Source: Nephromyces sp. MM_2019
Taxonomy: Eukaryota; Apicomplexa; Aconoidasida; Nephromycida
DNA: 41,789 bases
NCBI GenBank assembly: GCA_015657535.1
Contig: JADHZB010001244.1
Coordinates: 1,084 to 42,872, forward strand
Direction: 5' to 3'
Shown: positions 20,001 through 31,212 of the stretch, piece after piece
How positions within the stretch are numbered: the stretch's first letter is position 1
Layout of the letters: each line of letters starts with the position of its first letter
Translations under genes and position numbers: made by a program
Notes under the pieces: generated by a model
The model's database searches: none
Seen by the model: only the letters and a program-made list of their open reading frames with translations
What the model was told of the DNA's origin: nothing

Positions 20001-23000
20001 TCCGATAGTAGGAGTTTAGGAGAGTCAAGGGTAGGGTGTATGTGTGTGTGTGGGAGGGAGTGAGTGTATGGGTATGTGTATGTGTCAGTTCGTGTGTTGG
20101 CGTGCGTTTTTGTATGTGTTGAGTACGCACACGAGTTTTGTGTGTTTCTGCGTGTTCTCGTGCTTGCGTATGTGTATGCGTGTGTGTGTGTGCTTGTGTT
20201 TTATGAAAGCTGAGGTACCCTTGTGTATTCAGAATATATAGTATCTATTGACCTATAATACTTTTTGTGTACGGCACAGTATCAAAGATGTGTTAACAGG
20301 CTGATTTTACCTAATGTTTTGGCGATTTATTCAAGCATTTGGTGGTGTACGTACACCACCAAATGCTTGAATAATTTATTGAAGTTTGTGTAGTGTGTGT
20401 GGGAGATAAAAAGAAGTTCGGAATACTCAAAGTGGAAATATTACCGTTTTTTTCCCTCTCAGCTTAAATTGTGGAAGTTTTCAAACAAGCAGCTGTGCGT
20501 GTGCTTGTGCTTGTGCTTGTGCTTGTGCGTGTGCGTGTGTATGTGTACTGAAGAAACACGTTTTCTAGAAGCTTAAGCGAAGTAGAGAGTAAAGGATGCA
20601 TCGTGTTTGCTAAAAGAATAGCAGCAGAATCTGAAGAACACGAGAGGGTTGCGAAGGTAATGAAGATGAAGTTGAAGAAGCAGATGAAGATAAAGAATAA
20701 TTAGAGAATGAAAGTAAAGAGGTGAATATAGAATACCAAAGAGATGAAGATTAGAGCCCTATCGGAAGACTATGAAACACATCATATGATAAGCATGTAG
20801 AGCATCATATAAGGGTATGACTTGAAGGCTTTAAAGAACACTAGATGTTCCGGGAAGACGCTAATCAACACACACGCTTTCTGCAGCGATATTGTAGGCT
20901 TACAAACTCTATCTTTGCCTTTTTCTTGTGTCTGCTATTGAAAGTTGTTTTTTACGATATACTTGGTTGTTTAGGCCGAGCATAACTTCTTGAGAGCACA
21001 CAGCTTGTCGAGTGTAGTCGCTGTGTGCAGGATCTTTTTTTTTCAGAACTATTGTGTATACCGCTTCGAAGGAGCTGTTATACATTTCCATTAAACACTT
21101 GGGCGTTCTCTGTGTGTGGTGTGCAGTATGAGGTACAGCGAGCTGATCTCAGCATGAAGGTAGCTCCTGCAGAGGAGCAGGAGACTCCTGTTGATGGAGA
21201 CTTTGGGTATTCGAAGCAGTCAGATGGAGTGTATTTAGTTTGCACTCTTTTTAAAGCAAGATCATATCTTGTGTGTGTGTCTAGTTGTGTTGGTGTATAT
21301 GTCTTCTATATGTGTGTGCTTTTCCATCATATCTCAAACCTCCCTATCTTCCTTATTGTAGTATGCATATGGCTAGTTTCTTCGTATATACAAGTTCCTG
21401 CTCTCAGAATCTCTATTTTTCTTTTATAGTGTGTGTGTGTGTATGTATGTGTGTGTGTGTGACTGTGTCTTTTTTCCCCCTCCTTTTTTTCAGATATATA
21501 GGCCAATTTCATGTAGACGGTATTTCAAGAGATAGCGAAGAAGGCTCTGAGAGCACTCACTCAGTAATACATCCTCCAATGGGAGTAAAAGTTGCTTCTT
21601 CAGGTCTCTGTTCACACATGGTTTGATTTTTAAATGAATAGGAAGAATTTCCACTTTATGGCTTTAGGTTAATGAGAGATATTTATTTGCGTGTGTGTGA
21701 GATATCTCGGTTTGTGTGATATCTCGGTATGCGTGTGTCATATCTCGGTGTGTGAAGTTTTCACCTTCTCAACAGCAGCTACCTCGTGTTGCACTCCCCA
21801 GGTGAGTGTGTTCTTCCGCTTCAAGCAGCTGATCTGTGTGTGTCCCGCTTCAGCACAAAAACTCAGCTCAACTCACTCTAACCTCTTCTATGTGTGCAGA
21901 AATTCGTTTAGAGACCTCTTCTTTTTCCTCCTCTCCGAAGCTTGCATTCACAATAGTAGAAACGCCTCCAATCCCAGAGAAGCCTCATTTTCAGCGTAAT
22001 GAAGCAGCTAATGAGGGAGCATCTTCAGCGAATTCGCTTTCTCCTCAAACTGCTGCTGCTCCTTCTTCTGATGTGAAAGTTGGAAAGGATACGAAGGATA
22101 TGCAGAAGTTTTATGAAGATGCAGCAAATGAGTTGTTTTGTGCAATGAGACACTACTTTGATATTGAAGCTGCAGAAGCGAGGAGAATGGAGCTTTGTTC
22201 AAAAGTGAGAGAGGAGTGTTTTGGTGTTTTAGTGTGTGGGTGTGTGTTTGTGTGTGTTTGGGTTTGAGTATGTATGTGTGTGTGTGAGTATGTATGACTG
22301 TGTGTGTGTGCATAAGTGTGTTTCTTCAACTCGGTAAATGTGTATCTCTGTGTCTCACAAACCCACCTGTGAATTCGTTGGTTTCTCCATCTAATGCACA
22401 CACTTTTTGATGATGTTTTGTCAAAAAGCAGCCTACTCTGTTGATAAAGAAGAAGCTGCTTTTAAAGATTTTTTTTTTGAGAGAAGTGCTAACACATTCG
22501 CTATTTTCTGCATTTAAGTTGACATTTTCTGTTTCAAGAGGAAGGGAAAGTTTCTTTTTTCACCACTTTCGCTGTTTTCCGGGGTTTGACTTGATATTTT
22601 CTTGAGAGAGAAAATGTCAAATCCCCTTTTTCACCACTTTCATTGCGTTTTTCGGCTGTAGGATGAAGCAGCCCAGAAATCACTGATTAAGAAGTTACAG
22701 GAGGAGCAGGCTGTTTTAGTTGAAGAGGAGAAGTTTGAAGATGCAGATGCACTTGACATGAGGATGAAGCAGATAGAATCCATGGTAAACCTTATAAAAT
22801 TGAGGATTTTTGAGCTTTTTTGTGAGCTTTTGCCTTAGTTCCGTACACAACATCACCACGTGATTGCCAGCCCCTTGGTTTGAAGCGAAGAAGTCGCTTT
22901 GTTTGGTGTTTTTCTGGGCAGTAAGCATAGTATACTGCAGTAGCTTGTAGGTGTAGTTTTCTTTGTTTTTTTCAGTGTATGTACACCTCGTAATCTTGCT

Positions 23001-26000
23001 GTGTCAGCTTAGTTCCAGGAAGAGCAGCGTTCCAGATATACTATTCTTAAGAAGGGGATACTCCGAAGAGTTGCTCAAGATTGCCAAAGACTTTGAGAAG
23101 GTGAGCTTTCCGATGAAGAGGGAGGCTGGTGCATTTGTTTTGACGGGTTTTTTGTTGGGCATGAAGTGCGCTGAGTAAATTGTTTAGTTAGAGGTGTGTG
23201 TCTTGTGGTTGGAGTAGACTCTGTGTGTTGTAGTTGGAGTTGACTCTGTGTCTGTGTGCATTTAACGTTGTCTTTTCTGCATTCCTCTGAGTTTCACTTG
23301 GCTCTGTTTATCTCGCTGTTTGTTTAAGCTCTCAGTTTTTGTGTGTGTTTATCGTTTACTGCTCTGTGTGCAGTTGTGTGCAACACCCTCCTGTCTGTAT
23401 TTTACTGCATTGTTGCTTCCTCTGTTTTGCGCTGCGACTTATTGAGCTTCTTGAGAGCCCTGTTTCTAACAAGGCATTTCAATTCGCCACACACAAACAC
23501 TTGGTGCGACAGCTCCTATACGAAGCAAAGAGTGCACAATAAGATACACAATAAAACTTCCCAAATTCTCTATATATACTGGGCTCTTACATCTCATATA
23601 CTCTACTAAAGGCATTCTTAAAGGATACTGTGTGAAATTTCCAGAAAAAACTCGAGTATGTGTGTGAGATATTTGTTGCAGCTCTGTGAAGATGCAGTTT
23701 CTGAGTTACGGGAGTTTACAGAGGAGAAGAAGGAGGAGTTTCACGCTTTTAAGAAGCGTTCAGAGTCTTTTCTTGCTATAGAATCTCTACGCCTCGAGCA
23801 GGTTAGTCTACTGTTTGAAGAGCTCGTTTGTGTGTGAAGGTGAAGTTTGGGAGGAAACTCGCTCAGTTTGAGTGATACAAAAGGGTTTGTGATGAAGAAG
23901 GAATTCAGTGTTTCTTTTGTCGAATGATAGCTGAGCGATGTGTGTGTGCGAGAATTCATATCTCTGCATCAATTTTGAATAGATGTATGAATGATTAATG
24001 TTAGATCGCTCTGATTTGTGTGTGTGTTTGTGCGGCTGTGTGTGTGTTGTTATTTTTTGCCTCCACTGAGGTGCTATTTTTGGGTGAGATTTGCTTTCAT
24101 CTTCTTCCCTGAAAACATCATTTTTGAAGCTTTTATTGCAGGAAAATGAGAGAATCTCACTGAGTGAGATGCATTTCAAATCAGAAGAGAAACAGTTTCT
24201 TAAAGAATCTGATGAAGTAGCGAATGCTATAAAGACTCGCTCACAATTCTATTTGGATAAAAAAGAGGAGGCTATGAAGACGAAGAGGTATACAGGCCTT
24301 TTTTCATCTTCAAGATGATCATGTATCTTTTTTTAGGTATTGTATCTACCGTTTGAAGTGCAATTAAGACTTCTCTTTGTTTATTCTCTATTTTGCGCTT
24401 GTTGAAGTTGCTTTTTTTCCGCTCCTTTATATTGTGAATTGGGTTTTTTGAAGATATTAAAGCTAAAGTATTACTAATTCGTAAATACTTATGTTTACAG
24501 CTCAGATTGATGTGTTTGAGGCTTTTTCTTCTTCATCAGAAGCTTGAAGTTACTGTGTTTTGCTCCTTGTAACTTGAAATCAGGTTTTACTCTGAACTTC
24601 TGCTTTTTCATAGCATATTGTGTGGAAATATTCCTTGGAAAGCCCTCTCTTCCACACACTGGTGTGCAGCGAGTGAAGGCATGACGTTCTCTCACTTTGT
24701 TGCATGGAAATATGTGTGAATTCATGACGTTACACGCGGAAATCCAAAGAAATGTACATACACAAAAACAGCAGAGCAAAAATACGTAAACACACACAAA
24801 CACACACGCAGATGCATACGCGCAGAGAGGGATATACGCATCGATGCACATGCAAAACGCATACTCACACACAGCTACATACACAAACACGCACACGCCC
24901 AAACAGGCACATACACAAACACACACACAGGAACATACACACACACGCAGAGACATACGCACATAGAGCTACATACACAAACCTACACGCAGGCGCGCAT
25001 ACTCACGCACACACTGCTTCATCTTTGGGTAGAACTCTCTTTACCACATGGTTTAAGATGACGATTTCTCCCTTTTTTGGAGTTTTCTGTATATTTCGCT
25101 GTTTCCTGGTAACTGTGGGGTTTCTTGATGTTTTTCAGTGAGTTAGATGAAGAGATAAAAAAGCTCGAAGAACAGATTTCCTTTAAAGTTTCAAAGAGAG
25201 ATGAAATAGTAGAAACTATATCATCTTTAGACGTTCGTTTGGAGGAAATTCAAATGAAATTTAGCCGGCAGTTGCAGAGGGTGAGAGATGGTGTAAATCG
25301 TCTTCAGAAGAATGGAAAAGAGTTGGAGTCTGACAAGAGAGAGGTAGTAGATATATATGTTGTGTGTGTGATGTATTTATACATGTGTGCATTGTTGTAC
25401 GATGTATACGATTGTAGTGTGTATGTGTGTGTGCGTATTTTAGCGTATTTTAGCGTATTTCTATTGGCTGGATGGCTTTACAAGCTTCTTTATGTGCAAC
25501 TTATCCTTCATCTTCAAGTTTATAGATTGCTTCTCGCACACACACTTGTTCTACTTGGTTTCAGGAGATCTAATGCCTTCGTAGCCGCTCATGCTGACAC
25601 TACGTGAAGTGATGTTTTGCATTGTTTTCTGCATTATTTTTGGTGTGAAAGTGCAACGATTTTTATCAAAATCTTCAATCTCCCGGGTGTGTATCTTTTT
25701 CTCCTTTTGGGTGGCTTTTGCTGTATGTACACCTGGTGTGTGTGGGTTTCTCTGTTTGCTGGTGTCGATCTAGGTTGATCTTTTTTGTAACTGTTCGTAT
25801 CACTCTTTGTTTTGCTCTGAGCTGCTTGTGTGTGTTTCTTTCTGTGGCTCTCCCTAGCTCTCTCTACGCATAGCCTGGTGCTTGTAGTTGAAACCAACCT
25901 CCTAGTTATCATCCTCTTAGGTCTCCTGCTTCTCTGTTTTGTCTTCATATTCGTCGCATCAAGTTTGTAGATTTTGTTGGAATCTACAAACTGCAATTTT

Positions 26001-27449
26001 GTGTGTGCTTCTGCAGCTGCTGGAGTTGAAGGGAAGATGCGTTGTAGAGCAACGAATGTATCAGGAAGCAAAGCTAATGTAAGTTTCATTTGAAGGGCGT
26101 GCATAGATATGTGTTGCTATGGGAGTATGATAGGCGATGTCTCTGCCTTTTGTGTGTGCAGCTGAGGTATTAATCATAATAGGTGAGCTAAACTCTAGAT
26201 ATTTAATGCCATCAGAATATGAAGGGCGACGTCTCTGCTGTGTGTGCTCTTCATCTGTTTAATTGTCTGCCTTTGAGTATTAGAAATTTCTCCCTGATTT
26301 CATGTATTTACACCTTCCTCGCTATTTCGACCACCTTTTTCTGAAAGGCGTCTTTCGTTCTTTTTATCAAATCTGTCCACTTGGTGTAGATTCTATATAC
26401 TCTGTTTCTTTTTCTAAAGAAACGCTGTGATAGCATTCCTAAAATATCACGGATGAGGAATTTTGCCGATTTTCTCTGGTGGTTTCTAAATGTACGTACA
26501 CCCACTTTCAGAAGCCGAGCTTAGGAAGTATTTTCCCGATAAGTTTTTCAAAAAAATCTAATTTCTTTGGTTTTCACTCGTTCTCACTTATTTTCAATGT
26601 TTTACTCGAGATTCATTCAAAGATGAAAGCTTCAAGCTGCACTTTCATAGATGTGTCTCTTTTATCAGCGGTAACTAATAAAAATGTAGTGTGTGTGCAA
26701 AAAAATTTCTTGCTTTTCAGGCGAGAAAGTCAGGTTTCTGCTGCTGAGGATGCTATGGACAAGTTTCTTAAGCTCTTGTGTTTTGGAGGGAAATACTCAG
26801 AAATTAGACGTCTCTGGCACCAAACTAGTGGTCTTCATCTTTGCGAAGTGAAGAGTAAAAGGTAATATATGCAGATTATTCAGAAAAAGACGATTTCTCT
26901 GCTTTATTAGGATGAAGATGGGTTCTTTCGGCGTGATGCTGCAGGAGAAATAGGCAGAAAGCGGTTGTGTGCTGGGAGCACTCTGAAATAGACTGTGTAG
27001 AGAGAAGAGAGACATAAGCACACATATGCATATAGGTTGGGAGTGGTAATACCGCACATATATGTAAGTTAGGAGAGGCCCACACGCACACATATATGTA
27101 GGTAGGGAGAGGCACACATGTATATGTAGGCAGGGAGCGACACAGGCTTATATGTAGGCCCTCACTCGCATAGGCATATACAAAGATGCATGTAGTGAGA
27201 TATACATGCCAACTCACACCAACACACGCATACCATAGCACACACAGGAGCCTACCCACACACCAACACTCGGCAGATTTCATTAAGCTGCTGGCACTTG
27301 CTCGCAGCCACACTTGGTCTGGCAGATTTGGGAGTATGATTCATACGAGGAAGTTTTTCTTGTTTATGCTACGCACACACGAGCACACACGCACACATTA
27401 TTCCTAAAAATGGTGTCATGTGATACGCTCAATCCACTTACCCTCTTAA

Positions 27450-27486
<37 letters not shown>

Positions 27487-30400
27487 TATACTCCGATTTC
27501 TACACCTGAGAGGTTCCGTCTTTTGCGGCAGAGCGAAGAAGCGAATATGCTTTCCCAATTTTTGTGTGTTAGCGCTGAAATTGAGAAGCACAATTTGCTT
27601 CTAAGGGATTTAAAGGCTGAAGTTGATGAGACCGAAAGTAACTATGAGCTGTTAAGGTAATTCTTGTGTGCATGTGGATTTTTTTTCTCTTTGTATAGAA
27701 GATACTTCTTGTGTGTGTGTCTTTTCTCTCGTTAAAGGAGTTACTTCTTGTGTGTGTGTATAAGTTTTAACCTGCTTCATATTGGATGCATATATCAGGG
27801 GATGCGCCCTCACTATGTCGGAATTCGCCTGACAATAAACTCGCAAAAAGCACAAACAGGCAGATTCGCACAGAGCAGTACACAAAGAAACACCCACGCT
27901 CACACAAGTAGACACGCACATAGCGATGGAAACAGAGATATACGCTGGCGTGCACACATAAATGCACAGACACACATAAATGCACACACACGCTTCATCT
28001 TCACGGAGACTAACGCTTTTTTTTAGATAACAATTGTGCAGAAATCATTACTTTTTCTTCTTCCTGCTTCTTTTAATTTTCCACAGAAACACCATCTCTG
28101 AAATTAATCTCGTATTGCTGCCTTCCCTCAATAATAAGAAGGCTCTGGCAGTTTCTACGAGATCTTTCAAAGAAGCTAGCCAGTTAAAACGCGAAATTGA
28201 GGTAATTTGCTGTGTGTGTGTTGGATTTTATGTGTGCGTACGTGTGTGTTAGCGTATTCGGACATTTTGGTGTATGTGTGCGTGGGTTTGGCGTGGATTT
28301 CGATGTGTTTGGATCTGTGTGTGTGTACATGTATATGTTGATGTGCGTGCCCGTGCTGGTTTATATATGTATATATATGTGTGTGTGTGTGTTGGTGTGT
28401 ACTTGTTTATGTGTGTGCGCTTGCTCTTCTACATAATGTATGCTCCCCAAACAGTAGCAGTGTGCATCTGTGGCTATCGTCGTATTTGATAAGTCTTGGA
28501 GTAGTTTCATCATACTTTTTTGTAGGGGTATGTGTGTGTGCAAGCGTATTTCACACTAAAATATTGAGTTTGTCGCATGGCAAACAACTCCCCAAAAAGA
28601 GTACTTTCGCGCATACAGTTTATCGCTTTGATTTAGCCTCCTTCCAGTGAAAAAACCTGTGTGTATGTGCGAAAAATAACGTAGAATATACGACTTCAGG
28701 CTGAATTCCCGCCTTTGAAGTATTTTTCTACTTAAAAGATGTTTTTGGTGGTCTTTTGCTGTGTATTTCATCTGATGCACCCCATCAATCTATTCTACTT
28801 CTTCATCTATCTTTTAGCTGTGTGTGAGAAAAAAAATTTTATTGTAGGCATTGAGTTATGGAATAAGCGTCCTCAGTTAGTCCTAGGCTAATTTTCTGTG
28901 TGCGTATAAGGTGCTCTTTGGTATACTATATATAGTATCATCTGCAGTATGTATTTGCTGCGAGTGTTTTCCTTCTTTGTTTCATCAAGCTTCCTCATTT
29001 TATCTATAGAAAGTGATCTTTCTGCTGCACTGCTTATCCAATCTGTGTGTAGGGTCTAACAGCCAAGCTTGAGGAGGATAAAGTTACGTTTGCTGAGATT
29101 GAGGAAAGCTTAAAGGAGAAGAAACAGGTTTTTTTAATTGGACTTACAAATGAGCATGTGTGTGTATACTTTGCTTGTATTGAAGCTCTACGTGTATCTT
29201 CACTGTGCTGCTTCTATAGAACTTGTGCATGTGTGCATTTTACTCCATCTAACCCGAATCTACCATGCGTGTGCTTATGCCATCCCCACCATCTGACTTG
29301 AGCCTGCAAGTGTGTTTAATCCTCTCCTTTTATTAAATGATCTCCTCATCTATCTATTTACCTGCCACCCCCACCATCGTTCTATTGCCCCATGATTTCC
29401 CTCTACCCTCCTGTTAACTGCTTTTTCAAGCATCTTTCACCTACAGAGTGTAAATTATCCCTAAATCTCTAACTTAACAACGCTGCTTCTTCCCAGCTTA
29501 AATAACTCCTTCATGCTACTCTATATGTGAGAGTTTTTACGTTTCTTGCCATGTGTGCTCACCATATTTACCCACATATATCCCCAACCTAACCCCCCAA
29601 CCAAAGCCCCCGACCCCCCACCCCTACCGAAATCCCTAAACCAAGCAAGACCCTCCCAACCAAACCCCCTCCACCTACTAACAAGTACACGATTTTGCTC
29701 CCTACAGAAACTGCAAGAAGTGGAGGATTTGGCGCCCTCTCTGTGGGCACAATTCCAAGAGCAGCTAAACAAGGGATATATCGCTCTGGTATGTGATACT
29801 AAGGATCAGCTGAAGGAGCTAAAGAGGCTGCAAAAGATTATGAAGAATATAGACACCAGTTTTCGTTCATTCCTCAGCGATGAATATCATCACTTAAAAT
29901 ATGTAATACACGCTATTAAAGGCAACTTGCAACTTACCGGTAGCTCAGACTCCATTTGGATATCTTCATCGGAAGATAATGAAGATGAAGATGAAAGACG
30001 TGATGATGAAGAAGAAGCAGAGCGCCTTAATTCTGAAGATCAACACAAAAATGAGGAAGAATGCAATGATGAAGGCAATGCAGGAAGGAGTCATATCAAT
30101 GAAAGTGATTCTTCCGTTCGCGATCATTATGATGATTCAGTTGAAGAATCTGTAAGCGAGGAAAAGTCCAGTGTAGGTACGCTTACTTTGCAGGGCAAAG
30201 GAGTTAGAAATAGTGCCAATTTGACGATTGTCAATGGATGCAGTCAACCTGCAGATAACTCGAACGCAGTTTCTGTGGCAGAGGTAGATGAATTAGCAGA
30301 GGATCTCCCGGGAAAAATGGCTGAAACAGCAGTAGAAGGGGAGAATGAGGTAAATTCTGGAGGGAGCGAAGACTGTGATGCGAATTCTGAAAATACAGAA

Positions 30401-31212
30401 ATCGAGAGTAAAATCGATTATTCTGGTAGGACTATGCAATATGTCGAGAAAGCTCTAGACTAGTGATTATATGCATGATGTGGAGGAAACACTCGATTAT
30501 TCTCGTGAACATGTGCTTTTATTTCGAGAAAAAACCAGTGAAGATATCCTCATATGTGTGCTTTTATAGAAGAGAAGCACGTTTAGCAAGTAAGATCTAA
30601 TAAGATTTTTATAGAAGAAAAGAGATGCTTTAAGCGATTAAGCTTTAATGTTTTCATAGCTTTGCTCAGTATTAGGTAAAAGCGAGGTAATAGCTGTATT
30701 TTCAGCTGTTTCACACGTATTTGTTTGGGCTCATCTTCTAGATATTCCCTCCTTTGCGGCGCTTAAATGAATATATCTAAAAGACTTGCTGTTCGTCATA
30801 CATACCTCGTTCAGTGCGCTGCGCGTCGAACTGTAATTTCTGCAATTAGCCCCAGCACGTTTGTCATTTACATGCCTATGGGTATGGTAGCTCCCCAATA
30901 TACTATTACCAGACGTTTCGTTGATCGCTAATAATCGCTCTACACACACTTTGTTATTGAGCGGCTATATTCTTATTTCTTATATTAAAAGGATCAATAA
31001 AATCAGTTTTTCGTCATCTTACTTTCGCTGTCCGTGTAGCTTTCGTAACCTCCACGATCTCCTGCGCAAATGCTTTTATTTTTATTCGTTTTTCAGCCAT
31101 TAACGAGCAAATCCTTGAATTAGAGCGAGATTGTGAGGCTGCGATTCAGTCCGAGAATTTTGAAGACGCTGCTGCTCTAGATGAGAAAATCCAGAAGCTG
31201 AAGGCCCTATGA
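17018..31212 (+). CDS. UVR-motif (UvrB/UvrC-like) coiled-coil protein, 18 exons, about 1048 residues
   Basis: Proposed exons: 17018-17270, 18500-18637, 19852-20030, 21127-21230, 21494-21603, 21900-22204, 22662-22784, 23008-23100, 23682-23801, 24142-24287, 25139-25343, 26017-26078, 26721-26861, 27513-27656, 28087-28201, 29053-29127, 29708-30425 and 31097-31212 (stop TGA 31210). The total is 3147 nt, and every junction is GT..AG and in phase. Residues 1-260 are Ser/Pro-rich and probably disordered. Residues about 310-850 are Glu/Lys-rich coiled coil. Residues 857-930 are very acidic. UVR motifs occur near residues 383-402 (EEEKFEDADALDMRMKQIE), weakly near 733-746 (RSFKEASQLKREIE), and at the C terminus (SENFEDAAALDEKIQKLK). 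UVR motifs mediate UvrB-UvrC contact in bacteria. No nuclease or helicase domain is visible here, so a scaffold or cytoskeletal role is an inference. Exon 8 is the least certain because a second frame is open over most of it. The start is the ATG in CATCAGAATG. Confidence 0.82.
18084..18240 (+). repeat. 54-bp tandem repeat, about 2.9 copies, open in one frame
   Basis: Units begin near 18085, 18139 and 18193. The first two are nearly identical and the third is diverged. The unit is a multiple of three, and an ORF (17971-18327) reads through all copies as an 18-residue repeat containing S-A-S-Y-E-F-A-M-L-F-E. It lies in intron 1 of the UVR-motif gene, 260 bp before exon 2. Confidence 0.9.
18755..19035 (+). 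repeat. Purine-rich imperfect repeat (GGAGGAAATTAGAGCGAATT type)
   Basis: The + strand here is almost only G and A with a few T, built from variants of AATTGGAGGAAATTAGAGCG. It lies in intron 2 of the UVR-motif gene. Such polar purine tracts can form triplexes or R-loops. The ORFs seen across it are by-products of the bias. Confidence 0.85.
20327..20374. repeat. Perfect 48-bp palindrome (two 24-bp arms, no spacer)
   Basis: The left arm 20327-20350 and right arm 20351-20374 are exact reverse complements meeting at GTGTAC|GTACAC. It lies in intron 3 of the UVR-motif gene, about 300 bp past the donor. Transcribed, it would fold into a very stable hairpin; as DNA it could extrude a cruciform. 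Confidence 0.95.
22662..22784 (+). other. First UVR motif, exon 7 of the UVR-motif gene
   Basis: This 41-codon phase-0 exon is flanked by CTGTAG and GTAAAC. It encodes a helix rich in E, K and Q, ending in an F-E-D-A-D-A-L-D-M-R-M-K-Q-I pattern. The family pattern is a charged residue, F-E-x-A-A-x-L-R/D-D-x-I-x-x-L; here the second A is D and the Arg before D is absent. It is therefore a recognisable but imperfect UVR motif. The preceding exon ends with A-E-A-R-R-M-E-L-C-S-K, a further helical stretch of similar character. Confidence 0.7.
27451..27483 (+). repeat. (CA)n microsatellite in intron 13
   Basis: A pure CA run of about 16 units, 30 bp before the exon 14 acceptor of the UVR-motif gene. 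It is the cleanest of many CA/TG runs. Others lie at 481-501, 1113-1142, 21429-21463 and 40302-40328. Confidence 0.95.
31097..31212 (+). other. C-terminal UVR motif, last exon of the UVR-motif gene
   Basis: The acceptor is CGTTTTTCAG. Two bases complete the codon split at 30425 (G|CC, Ala), and the exon then encodes about 37 residues to TGA. The tail ENFEDAAALDEKIQKLKAL is the best UVR match in the window: F-E-x-A-A-x-L-D-x-K-I-x-x-L. As in bacterial UvrB, the motif is the last element of the chain. If the donor at 30426 were skipped, the upstream exon would run on to TAG 30461-30463 and make a form without this motif. Confidence 0.78.

Noticed and set aside
24495..24962. 155-codon minus ORF rich in Cys and Val
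   Set aside because: The Cys/Val composition is the translation of a TG repeat within intron 10.
25634..26104. 156-codon minus ORF
   Set aside because: It covers exon 12 of the UVR-motif gene and pyrimidine-rich intron DNA on the opposite strand; no family likeness.
26876..27313. 145-codon minus ORF
   Set aside because: It lies in intron 13 and is built from TATGTAGG/CACACA-type repeats.
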